Origin: Varibaculum massiliense
GTDB taxonomy: Bacteria; Actinomycetota; Actinomycetes; Actinomycetales; Actinomycetaceae
NCBI RefSeq assembly: GCF_900106855.1
Contig: NZ_FNWI01000004.1
Location: 930,001-994,000, forward strand
Length of the DNA stretch: 64,000 nt
Direction: 5' to 3'
Positions 1-7,066 of the stretch are shown one piece after another; positions within the stretch are counted from its first letter, which is position 1; each line of letters starts with the position of its first letter. The notes under the pieces were generated by a model that saw only the letters and a program-made list of their open reading frames with translations, was not told the origin of the DNA and searched no databases. The position numbers and the translations under genes are program-made.

Positions 1-363
1 CAAAGGGAAACCTATATGGCGCGTGCGCGGTACTGGTATGACCAGATGACTGGAAATAGCTCTACACCAGCACCAAATCCTGCGACTGCGACACCGAACA
101 TTGACGCATTGGCTGACGCTGTTATCCGTGGAGACTACGGAAACGGAGATACCCGCCGCGCCCGACTCGGTAGCCTCTACGACGCCGTGCAAAAGCGTGT
201 AAACGAGAAGCTCGGAGCCGCACCCGCCCCAGCAGCACCAAATATTGATGCTCTGGCTGACGCGGTGATTCGTGGCGACTACGGAAACGGTGACGAACGT
301 CGACGCAGACTCGGCAGTCTCTACGACGCTGTTCAGGCCCGTGTAAACCAGAAACTCAGCTAG
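1..363 (+). CDS. Phage endolysin, C-terminal part (two CW_7 repeats); 5' end off window
   Basis: The reading frame is open from base 1, so the gene begins to the left and only its last 120 residues are visible. These hold two near-identical repeats of about 40 residues, each with the NIDALADAVIRGDYGNGD core and ending in LGSLYDAVQ.RVN.KL, joined by an Ala/Pro linker. This is the CW_7 (Cpl-7 type) wall-binding repeat found at the C-terminus of phage lysins, where it targets the muropeptide. The catalytic domain (amidase, lysozyme or peptidase) lies outside the window. A strong terminator follows, so this is the last gene of its unit. The ATG at 16 is internal and unlikely to be a start. Confidence 0.85.
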   Translation, partial: QRETYMARARYWYDQMTGNSSTPAPNPATATPNIDALADAVIRGDYGNGDTRRARLGSLYDAVQKRVNEKLGAAPAPAAPNIDALADAVIRGDYGNGDERRRRLGSLYDAVQARVNQKLS

Positions 364-391
364 CAAGCCCATACATATTTCCTTACTAATC

Positions 392-439
392 GGCCCCGCT
401 GCTGCCTCACATTCGTGAGGTGGTGGCGGGGCCCTTTTT
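392..439 (+). terminator. Rho-independent terminator after endolysin
   Basis: GGCCCCGC (392-399) pairs perfectly with GCGGGGCC (426-433). The loop holds a second small stem (CCTCAC/GTGAGG), and a run of five T follows. It ends the endolysin transcript. Confidence 0.85.
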
Positions 440-510
440 CCGTTTTACAGGCGGTGCGATTTAACAGATGCGGATTGGTCGGCAGTTGGTTGAGAGGATG
501 GTGAGTTTCT

Positions 511-885
511 TTGAACCAACTAGATCAACTACGCATCGCTAACCTGCGTGCCAACGGGTGGGGTTATAAGAAGATCGCAGAATTTTGTGGCCTTAGCCGT
601 GACCAGGTGCGCGCATGGTGCATCAAACACAGCCTTGAAGCTAAGAGCGAGATACAGGAGCGTGTCTGCTCCTGGTGTGGGAGTTCGCTGGCCAGCGTGG
701 ATCCGCGCGCAAGATTCTGTGGTAGCTCGTGTCGTCATCAGTCCTGGAGGGCTAGTCTACACCGGCCGAAAACCTGCCAAGCCTGCGGACAAACCTTCAA
801 CTCCTCAGATAAGCCCAGCCAACAATACTGCAGCCATGCTTGTTATGTTCGCTCACGTTTTGGTACCAGAGGCGGACGCAAATGA
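511..885 (+). CDS. HTH / zinc-finger small DNA-binding protein of the recombinase cassette
   Basis: This 124-residue protein has an N-terminal helix-turn-helix (residues about 5-40, with GWGYKKIAEFCGLSRDQVRAW resembling a sigma-70 region 4 or resolvase HTH). Two Cys-rich fingers follow: CSWCGSS...FCGSSCR and CQACGQTF...YCSHACY. Proteins of this kind commonly lie directly upstream of large serine recombinases in actinobacterial and firmicute elements, and a regulatory or excisionase-like role is inferred from that position. The start is TTG behind a GGTGAG ribosome site. The stop overlaps the next start as ATGA, indicating translational coupling. Confidence 0.7.
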   Translation: MNQLDQLRIANLRANGWGYKKIAEFCGLSRDQVRAWCIKHSLEAKSEIQERVCSWCGSSLASVDPRARFCGSSCRHQSWRASLHRPKTCQACGQTFNSSDKPSQQYCSHACYVRSRFGTRGGRK

Positions 886-1091
886 ACCCGCCTACCCCTT
901 TGGTTGATCAACTTGCCGACAGCGCTGTGTTTGCTCGTGAGCTTGGCTTTATTCGCGATGCCACAATGCTTGCCTGTCTTGCAACGAACAGGGTGATCAG
1001 TGCTAGCGAGCACGAAGCCTTGTACGCCCAACTGGCGGAGATGTGTCGGCCGGTTTATCAGCGCCGGAAATTATTGGTTTTGACTGGATAA
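882..1091 (+). CDS. Small helical protein of the recombinase cassette
   Basis: A 69-residue product starting at the ATG at 882, which overlaps the preceding stop (ATGA). It is predicted helical and has no motif I can name with confidence; the charged two-helix layout (ISASEHEALYAQLAEMCRP) recalls SHOCT-like short helical regions. Its place between the HTH/zinc protein and two serine recombinases suggests a recombination directionality or accessory role, which is inference. A longer start at 840 lies inside the previous gene and has no ribosome site. Confidence 0.6.
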   Translation: MNPPTPLVDQLADSAVFARELGFIRDATMLACLATNRVISASEHEALYAQLAEMCRPVYQRRKLLVLTG

Positions 1092-1152
1092 ACGCCATGT
1101 TTAGAGCGTGTATAGACACAAGCACCAATCAGTTTAGAGGTGAGGAGGAATA

Positions 1153-2394
1153 GTGGCGAAGATCGAGCAGGTGACACCGGCCAAGCCAGTGAGAGTGAAG
1201 CTGGTGAATGTCGCAGCATACGCGCGGGTATCCACAGCAAGGGAGCGCCAGCTGTCCTCTATCGCCGCCCAGGTTTCTTATTATTCGCGACTCATCCAAT
1301 CCACCCCCGGCTGGGTCTACGCGGGAGTTTTCACCGATGAGGGAATCACCGGCACTAAAACCAGCGGCCGACAAGGCCTAGCAGACTTGATGGAGCTCGC
1401 CAGGAATGGCGGGGTGGATATTGTGTTGTGCAAGTCGATCTCCAGGCTCGCCCGCAACACGCTCGACCTGCTTCGTATCGTGCGCGAACTAAAAAACTTG
1501 GGTGTTTCCATCCGGTTCGAGCGTGAACATATCGACACTGCCACCGCTGATGGCGAGCTACTTTTGACGCTGCTGGCATCGTTCGCCCAAGAAGAATCCG
1601 CCTCACTGTCAGCGAATGTGAAGTGGGCGATTAGGCAAGGTTTCAAACAAGGCAAAACGAATTCGTTTGTCCTTTACGGCTACCGCTGGGACGGAGAACG
1701 CTTCCACATCGAGACGCGCGAAGCCGAAGCCATCAGACGCATCTACACCAGCTTCCTGGCAGGGATATCGCCTGAGAAAACCGTGGCTCAACTTAACGCT
1801 GAAGGCTACCGCTCCCTAACAGGTAAGCCTCTTGATCCGAATCTTGCTCGCCGCATCCTTGAAAACGAGCGCTACACCGGAAACCAGATGCTTCAAAAAA
1901 CCTTCATCCCCGCTATCGGCGCCAAACGAGAAGTAAAAAACAATGGCGAGTTGGAGCGCTACTGGGTTGAAGACTCCCATCCCGCCATCATCGACACAGA
2001 GACCTTCCAACAAGTACAAACAGAGTTAGCGCGTCGCCGCAGGCTTGGTCTTGCTGCCACGCCGTCGCTTGCCACGGGCTGTTTTACTTCCAGGATCAAG
2101 TGTGCCTCGTGTGGCAGGAATTATCAGCGTAAAACCCGCTACCGAAAGGCTGGTGCTTACAAGATTTGGCGTTGCTGGGGAGCATGCCTCGGGCAAGGCA
2201 ATACTTGTGGGCCGGACCTCAAAGAAACCCGACTCAAACAAACAGTAATCAAGATCCTCACGCTGGCTAAGTGGAATGAGGAAGAAATCATGTCCCGCCT
2301 ATCTTGCATCACGGTCATGAAAGACAAGTTGATCTTCACCCATGACGATCAGCGCCAGACAATCATAGCGCTGGCCCAGCTGGAAGGAGAATAA
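1153..2394 (+). CDS. Large serine recombinase 1 (site-specific integrase)
   Basis: 413 residues. The N-terminal resolvase domain carries the YARVST motif with presumed nucleophile Ser27, followed by SRLARNTLD and the long helix after LLTLLASFAQEES. A recombinase domain comes next (about 170-290), then a zinc ribbon with CASC and two further Cys (about 310-355). It makes the strand cuts that integrate or excise the element. The C-terminus after the zinc ribbon is short compared with recombinase 2, which carries a longer coiled-coil region. The start is GTG behind AGGTGAGGAGGA. The stop is 2 bp from the next gene, so the two recombinases are co-expressed and may act together. Confidence 0.92.
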   Translation: MAKIEQVTPAKPVRVKLVNVAAYARVSTARERQLSSIAAQVSYYSRLIQSTPGWVYAGVFTDEGITGTKTSGRQGLADLMELARNGGVDIVLCKSISRLARNTLDLLRIVRELKNLGVSIRFEREHIDTATADGELLLTLLASFAQEESASLSANVKWAIRQGFKQGKTNSFVLYGYRWDGERFHIETREAEAIRRIYTSFLAGISPEKTVAQLNAEGYRSLTGKPLDPNLARRILENERYTGNQMLQKTFIPAIGAKREVKNNGELERYWVEDSHPAIIDTETFQQVQTELARRRRLGLAATPSLATGCFTSRIKCASCGRNYQRKTRYRKAGAYKIWRCWGACLGQGNTCGPDLKETRLKQTVIKILTLAKWNEEEIMSRLSCITVMKDKLIFTHDDQRQTIIALAQLEGE

Positions 2395-2396
2395 CA

Positions 2397-3992
2397 GTGG
2401 CTACGATTACCGCGATACCAGCAACCAAGACACGCATCCACGACAGCGCGCTTTCAGGTTTTAGCTCCAAACGCCGGGTGGCAGCCTACGCAAGGGTGTC
2501 CACCGATATGGAAGAACAAGCCACCAGCTATCAAACCCAAATCGATTACTACACAGCCCACATCCAATCGCGTGCTGATTGGGTGTTTGCTGGCATGTAT
2601 GCCGACGAAGGCATTAGCGGTACTTCCACCAAACACCGTGAGGGCTTCCAAGCCATGATCGCCGACGCATTGGCAGGGGAAATTGATCTGATCCTCACCA
2701 AGAGTGTCTCGCGGTTTGCTCGTAACACCGTCGACTCACTGACCACCGTCCGCCAGCTAAAAGAAGCCGGTGTGGAGGTGTATTTCGAGAAAGAAAACAT
2801 TTGGACCCTTGATTCTAAAGGCGAACTACTCATCACCATCATGAGTAGTCTTGCCCAGGAAGAATCTCGCTCCATATCTGAGAACGTCACCTGGGGACAT
2901 CGCAGGCGCTTCGCTGATGGGAAAGTCATGGTGCCCTACTCCTCGCTACTGGGATATAAGAAAGGCGCTGACGGTAACCTCGCTATTGATGAGACCCAAG
3001 CCCCGACCGTGCGCTTGATCTACCAGCTGTTTCTAGACGGCTCATCGATCACCGAAATCCGTGCCGAGCTACAACGTCGCGGTATTTTGACCCCGCGCGG
3101 TAAAACCAACTGGTCCACCTCAACCGTGCGTTCCATCTTGACCAATGAGAAATATAAAGGCGACGCCCTGCTCCAGAAAACGTTCACCGCTGACTTCCTA
3201 ACCAAACGAATCGAAGTAAACGAGGGCGAAGTCCCGCAATACTACGTCACCGGAAACCACGAGCCGATTATTGATGCGCCCGTCTGGGATCAAGTTCAAT
3301 ACGAGCTGGCCACCCGCCACGCAACCAACACCGCCAAAATCGGGCTGTTCGCCAGCCGCCTAAAATGCGCCGACTGCGGTGCCTGGTACGGACGAAAAAC
3401 CTGGGCATCAAACACCAAATACAAGCACACGATCTGGCGGTGCAACCAAAAATACGACCATCCCCGTCCCTGTCAGACTGCCACCTTGCGTGATGAGCAA
3501 ATCCAAACCGCATTCCTCGCCGCCCTAGGCCAGTTGGCTGAACAATATCGCGGAGAAAGCCATCTACCACAGGTCATCGACGCCATGTTTAATACAGACC
3601 AGCTCGAAGCGGAGTCCAAGCGCCTAGACGAGAAAATCCGCGCTCTTGCCAGCGAGATTGAAGCATTGGTTGCAGAAAATCAGCGGGTAGCGCAAGACCA
3701 GAACCAATACCTCGCCAAATACACCCAGTTAGAAGCTAAATACCAGAAAACCCTGGGCCGCGAACAAGCCATCAAGGCCGAGATTACTGCCAAGAGCGCC
3801 AAGGCCACTGCGATCAAAACCGCCTACACCCAGTTGGCCGACAAGCCCATCCAGCATTTTCAACCATCCCAGTGGACAGCGCTCATCGACCATGCCGTTA
3901 TCGGAGCCAACGAGATCCGGTTCGTCTTCAGAATCGGCACTGAATTCACCGTGCCTATTGCTAGCAGGCTGCCAGTTTCTTCCACTTCCTGA
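2397..3992 (+). CDS. Large serine recombinase 2 (site-specific integrase)
   Basis: 531 residues, with the same order of domains: resolvase N-terminus with YARVST (presumed nucleophile Ser35), recombinase domain, and a zinc ribbon with CADC and further Cys pairs. A strongly helical, coiled-coil-like region (about 400-480) then precedes a short beta-rich end. Such C-terminal coiled coils control directionality in large serine integrases. The GTG start lies 2 bp after the previous stop. The last ten codons overlap the 3' end of the convergent ClbS-like gene by 32 bp, so the tail ASRLPVSSTS appears to be read from that neighbour's DNA. Confidence 0.92.
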   Translation: MATITAIPATKTRIHDSALSGFSSKRRVAAYARVSTDMEEQATSYQTQIDYYTAHIQSRADWVFAGMYADEGISGTSTKHREGFQAMIADALAGEIDLILTKSVSRFARNTVDSLTTVRQLKEAGVEVYFEKENIWTLDSKGELLITIMSSLAQEESRSISENVTWGHRRRFADGKVMVPYSSLLGYKKGADGNLAIDETQAPTVRLIYQLFLDGSSITEIRAELQRRGILTPRGKTNWSTSTVRSILTNEKYKGDALLQKTFTADFLTKRIEVNEGEVPQYYVTGNHEPIIDAPVWDQVQYELATRHATNTAKIGLFASRLKCADCGAWYGRKTWASNTKYKHTIWRCNQKYDHPRPCQTATLRDEQIQTAFLAALGQLAEQYRGESHLPQVIDAMFNTDQLEAESKRLDEKIRALASEIEALVAENQRVAQDQNQYLAKYTQLEAKYQKTLGREQAIKAEITAKSAKATAIKTAYTQLADKPIQHFQPSQWTALIDHAVIGANEIRFVFRIGTEFTVPIASRLPVSSTS

Positions 3993-4479
3993 TTTTGGTG
4001 CGAAACGTCGTAAATGGCGCGACGGTGTTGATATGCACCCATTTCCACACCGGCCACGCCGACGGGGTAGAAGAAGCCCACGCACGCTGACCCGAACCAA
4101 ACAATTCTGATTCGGTTAGGCCGCCCACCATTTTGACTATCTCACCAAGCAGGATCTTGAACCTGTCGATCAAATCCTCAGTAGATACCTGCTCCCAGCG
4201 TTGGTAGAACGATTCATACAATCCGCCCAGTTGATTCCACTTAAAACCAGGTGCCGGAGTCACCACGTCAAGACCGGCTTGTTCATCACGTTCCCAGCCG
4301 AGCAGTAATTCCATCCAGCCAAGCTGGTAGGCGATCATCTGCCGGGGCGTGCGGTCAACACCGTCAACCAGCCGGTCCCAACCATCGCCAGGAACGCCTA
4401 CGAACTCGCCGATAAAAAGTTCGCCACGCTTAGTAATCTCTGCGGCTAGTTCATCGCCGGACGCATACGATCTCACCAC
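3961..4479 (-). CDS. ClbS/DfsB family four-helix-bundle protein
   Basis: 172 residues, matching the length and pattern of the ClbS/DfsB (DinB-like) family: SYASGDELAAEI at the start, TPRQMIAYQLGWMELLLGWE in the second helix, and FRTKIRKWKK at the end. ClbS itself is a cyclopropane hydrolase that protects colibactin producers; most members have unknown substrates, so only the fold is claimed. The gene seems complete. It lies between the recombinases and the truncated hrpB, so it is probably cargo at the element's edge. The start ATG has an AGGAGGTGTGTGG ribosome site. Confidence 0.82.
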   Translation of the reverse strand: MVRSYASGDELAAEITKRGELFIGEFVGVPGDGWDRLVDGVDRTPRQMIAYQLGWMELLLGWERDEQAGLDVVTPAPGFKWNQLGGLYESFYQRWEQVSTEDLIDRFKILLGEIVKMVGGLTESELFGSGQRAWASSTPSAWPVWKWVHINTVAPFTTFRTKIRKWKKLAAC

Positions 4480-4503
4480 ACACCTCCTCGTGAAACGGCC
4501 TTA

Positions 4504-4532
4504 GGTTTAACGCTTCGTTAGCGCGTTAAACC
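4504..4532. promoter_or_regulatory. Palindromic operator-like site upstream of the ClbS-like gene
   Basis: GGTTTAACGC (4504-4513) is repeated inverted and perfect at 4523-4532, with a 9-base spacer. It lies about 25 bp before the ClbS-like start, where a repressor or activator would bind. The spacer contains CGTTAGCG, the reverse of the CGCTAACG core repeated nearby. Confidence 0.45.
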
Positions 4533-4565
4533 CTGAATACGCATTATACTAGGGCAAACAAGATA

Positions 4566-4639
4566 CCCGCTAACGCAAAATCCCAACCCGCTAACGCAGA
4601 TGGTTTTCCACACCCCCTTGGGGCGTACTCGCTAACGCA
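4566..4639. repeat. Three short direct repeats with CGCTAACGCA core
   Basis: CCCGCTAACGCA occurs at 4566-4577 and 4587-4598, and CTCGCTAACGCA at 4628-4639; the first two starts are 21 bp apart and the third is 41 bp further. The even phasing near the element/hrpB junction fits repeated binding of one protein, such as a recombination accessory factor or a regulator. Confidence 0.6.
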
Positions 4640-4651
4640 AACGCCTACTTA

Positions 4652-5161
4652 TCAAATCCGACGTCTAAGTGGACGCACCTCGCAGAGCAGAGCTAATAAA
4701 ATATCGGTATCCAAAGACCTTTCGTGAGCCTCGTCGATAATCACCGTACCGATACCCGCGATTTCCGGATCCGTCAGCAGGCGCCGCAAAAACAGACCGG
4801 CAGTCACAAAATCTAGGCGCGTATTGCGGCTGCGAGTGGATTCTCCCCGGATAGAAAATGCGACTTTAGCTGCCAGGTTATCCTCATTTTTAGGCAGCAA
4901 TGTCTGCAGGTAACTGGCAGCAGCCCGGGCGGCAATCCGGCGCGGCTCGGTCACTATTACCCCCGCTGCCGGGGAGTTATTTTTCGCCCGCGCATCCTCT
5001 AACGCCCAGCAAATCGGAGGAACCAAAGTGGTTTTCCCCGACCCTGGCTCAGCGGAAACAATTACTTTCCCCGCGGTTTCGAGGACGCTTTCCAGTTTCG
5101 GCAGAATACTCGCCGCCGGGAGCGTCGGGGCGAGGGCGCGTGCCTGGGAAAGCGTGAACAT
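4652..5161 (-). pseudogene. hrpB: hrpB ATP-dependent helicase, truncated after motif II
   Basis: The visible 169 residues are the start of an HrpB-type DEAH helicase: Walker A in AEPGSGKT (37-44), the TEPRRIAARAAASY motif Ia, and the DEAH box (143-146) in IIDEAHERSLDTDILLALL. Family members run to about 800 residues or more; here the frame stops at once after EVRPLRRRI. The helicase C-terminus is missing, so the product cannot be functional. The break lies near 4660, next to the ClbS gene and the repeat cluster, as expected if the recombinase-bearing element integrated here. The start ATG at 5161 is preferred because the family's usual N-terminus begins close to it. Confidence 0.8.
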
Positions 5162-5254
5162 GCTTCTATTGTGCACCGCGGGAGATAAAAGCAAATACTT
5201 CCGGCAGCGGGACTGCCAATTAGGAAAGCGCCTAAAAGTTGCCACAATGGAGCT

Positions 5255-6046
5255 ATGGGGTATTACCGGTTAGGCAGACGCAGACGTTCTGGGAAGGATT
5301 TTTCCTGGGGTACCCGCATTATTGCGGGATTTATTATTGGTTTGCTGGCATGGGCTTTTATCCCTGGAATCGGTCCGGATTTAGCGGGACTTTCCCAAAA
5401 AGGAGCACCCAAAGTGGGATTGCCCAATTGGGGGAAAAGTGCGGATCAGATTCTTTCCGAATCGGTGCAAACCGATTTGGTAAAAGCAGTCGCCAGCCTG
5501 CCCGAGGGAGAGTGGGAAAGCGCCTCCCCATATCAGCGTTCTCAATTCGGTATCCGTTGGGCAGATGTGGATCGCAATGGTTGCGATACCCGGAACGATA
5601 TTTTACGGCGCGACTTGTCCCAGGTGCAGACCAAGGCAGGAACTCATGATTGCGTGGTGCTATCTGGGGAATTAACAGAGCCATATACTGGGCGTTTCCA
5701 ACGATTTCGTAAAGGGGCAGACACTTCCAGCAAGATCCAGATTGACCATGTAGTCGCCCTCTCTAATGCCTGGAAAACCGGAGCCAGTAGGTGGGATGCT
5801 AAAGCTCGTGAACAGTTCGCCAACGACCCCTTAAATCTGCTGGCGGTTGATGGCCCGGCGAATCAAGATAAACAAGATAAGGACGCCGCCAGTTGGCTGC
5901 CCCCTAACCAGGGATTTCACTGTCAATACGTGGCTTTGCAGACCGCGGTTAAACAAAAGTGGAAACTGTGGGTTACTCCGGAGGAAAAGCGGGCGATGGC
6001 GGCAGTGGCGGCCTCCTGCCCCGCCCAGCCCCTCCCCGCTGGTTAA
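5255..6046 (+). CDS. Secreted/membrane-anchored HNH endonuclease family protein (DUF1524-like)
   Basis: 263 residues. A basic N-terminus and one membrane segment (about 21-38, RIIAGFIIGLLAWAFIPGIG) would place the nuclease outside the membrane. The body holds the family marks WADVDRNGCDTRNDIL (about 102-116), IDHVVALSNAWKTGA (163-177, His165 as presumed general base) and DPLNLLAVDGPANQDKQDKD (191-210). These proteins are thought to cleave DNA outside the cell for nutrient or DNA processing; the substrate is unproven. The start ATG follows GGAG at very short spacing. The gene is monocistronic and followed by a structured, gene-free stretch. Confidence 0.85.
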   Translation: MGYYRLGRRRRSGKDFSWGTRIIAGFIIGLLAWAFIPGIGPDLAGLSQKGAPKVGLPNWGKSADQILSESVQTDLVKAVASLPEGEWESASPYQRSQFGIRWADVDRNGCDTRNDILRRDLSQVQTKAGTHDCVVLSGELTEPYTGRFQRFRKGADTSSKIQIDHVVALSNAWKTGASRWDAKAREQFANDPLNLLAVDGPANQDKQDKDAASWLPPNQGFHCQYVALQTAVKQKWKLWVTPEEKRAMAAVAASCPAQPLPAG

Positions 6047-6193
6047 ATCGCTGTTTCGCAGTGCCTACAGCTGTACCCACAGGAGCCGGTTTTTCCTCCC
6101 GCGCCCCTACCCCGCAATTCCGAACCCCACTAGATATAAGTCCTCTAGTGTTGGTAACTCCATGCTCGCAGGGGTAGATTTTTCCTCCTGCCC

Positions 6194-6231
6194 AAGAATC
6201 CGGAAAACGTAGCGGCGTTTTCCGGATTCTT
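6194..6231. terminator. Strong 16-bp hairpin, probable terminator of the HNH gene
   Basis: AAGAATCCGGAAAACG (6194-6209) pairs perfectly with 6216-6231 around a 6-base loop. It lacks a clear T run, so it could be a DNA-binding palindrome or mobile repeat rather than a classic terminator. Confidence 0.5.
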
Positions 6232-6509
6232 ATGCCCACCGCACCTACTCGGATAAAATCTACCCCAGCGAAGGTACACCCTCCCCAATTAAGCCCCTTT
6301 TCCTCGTACCCACAGGTGTACCCAGTAGACCGGTTTCTCCGCCCAACAAAGGTCATCTCTGTTAATCCGAGCCTGGCTCGTATACACACCCCGCACCCCC
6401 TCGGGTAAAACCGGCTCCTGCGGGCACCTATCCCGATAACGGCGATTCCCTGAACGAGGGTTCCCTAGGGATGGGACTGCGCGGGTAGGTAATTTTAAAT
6501 TCCGGTTGC

Positions 6510-6538
6510 TTAAGTTTCTTAATTGTTAATATACTTAA
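6510..6538. promoter_or_regulatory. Probable MarR operator/promoter
   Basis: TTAAGT (6510-6515) and ACTTAA (6533-6538) form an AT-rich inverted repeat directly before the marR-like start, with TTAATTGTTAATATA between them. This is typical of an autoregulated MarR site covering the promoter. Confidence 0.45.
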
Positions 6539-6542
6539 CTAC

Positions 6543-7028
6543 ATGAATAATGCTGCGACATCCGCCAAAGGGCGCGAGGAACTTATTGACCAACTCCTCT
6601 ACGAATTACACAGACTGGTTTTTGCTTCAAATGACCTGATTAACCGGTATTCCTCAAAAATGGGACTGCACGGAAAAGACGGGGAAGCCCTATTACAAAT
6701 TTGGCAGGCGGAACTGGCCGGCGCTCCCCTCTCCCCTTCGGAATTAGCTGAGCAATTGCATATCACCCGGGCGGCAGTTAGCTACCTGACCGATCGGCTT
6801 ATGGAATCAGGCTACGTAAATCGGGAAAGTAATGAGGCCGACCGGCGCAAGACGGTTCTGCGCATCTCGGAATTAGGTGGGCAAATTGGGCACGACTTCA
6901 CTGCCCCTATGGAGGCCGGTCTCAGCGGTTTATTTGCCGAACGAAGCCAGAAAGAACTAGCCATCTTTACCGAAATGCTCCGAGACTTCGTGGAATCTCT
7001 AGACACCTCCCACGACCTTGAAGCCTGA
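6543..7028 (+). CDS. MarR family transcriptional regulator
   Basis: 161 residues, with the MarR layout: N-terminal dimer helix, winged helix at about 60-115 (LSPSELAEQLHITRAAVSYLTDRLMESGYVNRE with the wing SNEADRRKTVLRISELG), and a C-terminal dimerisation helix. It probably represses itself and the exporter gene 38 bp downstream and is released by a small ligand; the ligand is unknown. Regulation from the palindromic site at 6510-6538 is likely. Confidence 0.88.
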   Translation: MNNAATSAKGREELIDQLLYELHRLVFASNDLINRYSSKMGLHGKDGEALLQIWQAELAGAPLSPSELAEQLHITRAAVSYLTDRLMESGYVNRESNEADRRKTVLRISELGGQIGHDFTAPMEAGLSGLFAERSQKELAIFTEMLRDFVESLDTSHDLEA

Positions 7029-7066
7029 GACTATCGCCAGAAAACTACGGCTATTTAAGGATCAAA

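Larger units (their letters stand above)
6047..6542. other. 496-bp gene-free stretch with nested inverted repeats
   Basis: I see no gene here. It holds three inverted-repeat pairs nested about one centre. The innermost is a perfect 16-bp stem (6194-6209 with 6216-6231), the middle pair is GGGGTAGATTTT (6171-6182) with its complement at 6255-6266, and the outer pair is CAGGAGCCGGTTTT (6080-6093) with its complement at 6407-6420. A further pair, GGTACACC/GGTGTACC, lies at 6273-6280/6315-6322. The marR promoter lies at the right end. Confidence 0.7.

Noticed and set aside
840-881. Upstream start of the small recombinase-cassette protein
   Set aside because: It lies within the previous gene without a ribosome site, while the ATG at 882 overlaps the stop in the usual ATGA form.
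4900-5273. Rightward frames of 81-85 codons opposite hrpB
   Set aside because: They mirror the helicase coding strand, lack ribosome sites and recognisable content.
5973-6389. 138-codon leftward frame in the gene-free stretch after the HNH gene
   Set aside because: It runs through the inverted repeats, has no ribosome site and no recognisable content.
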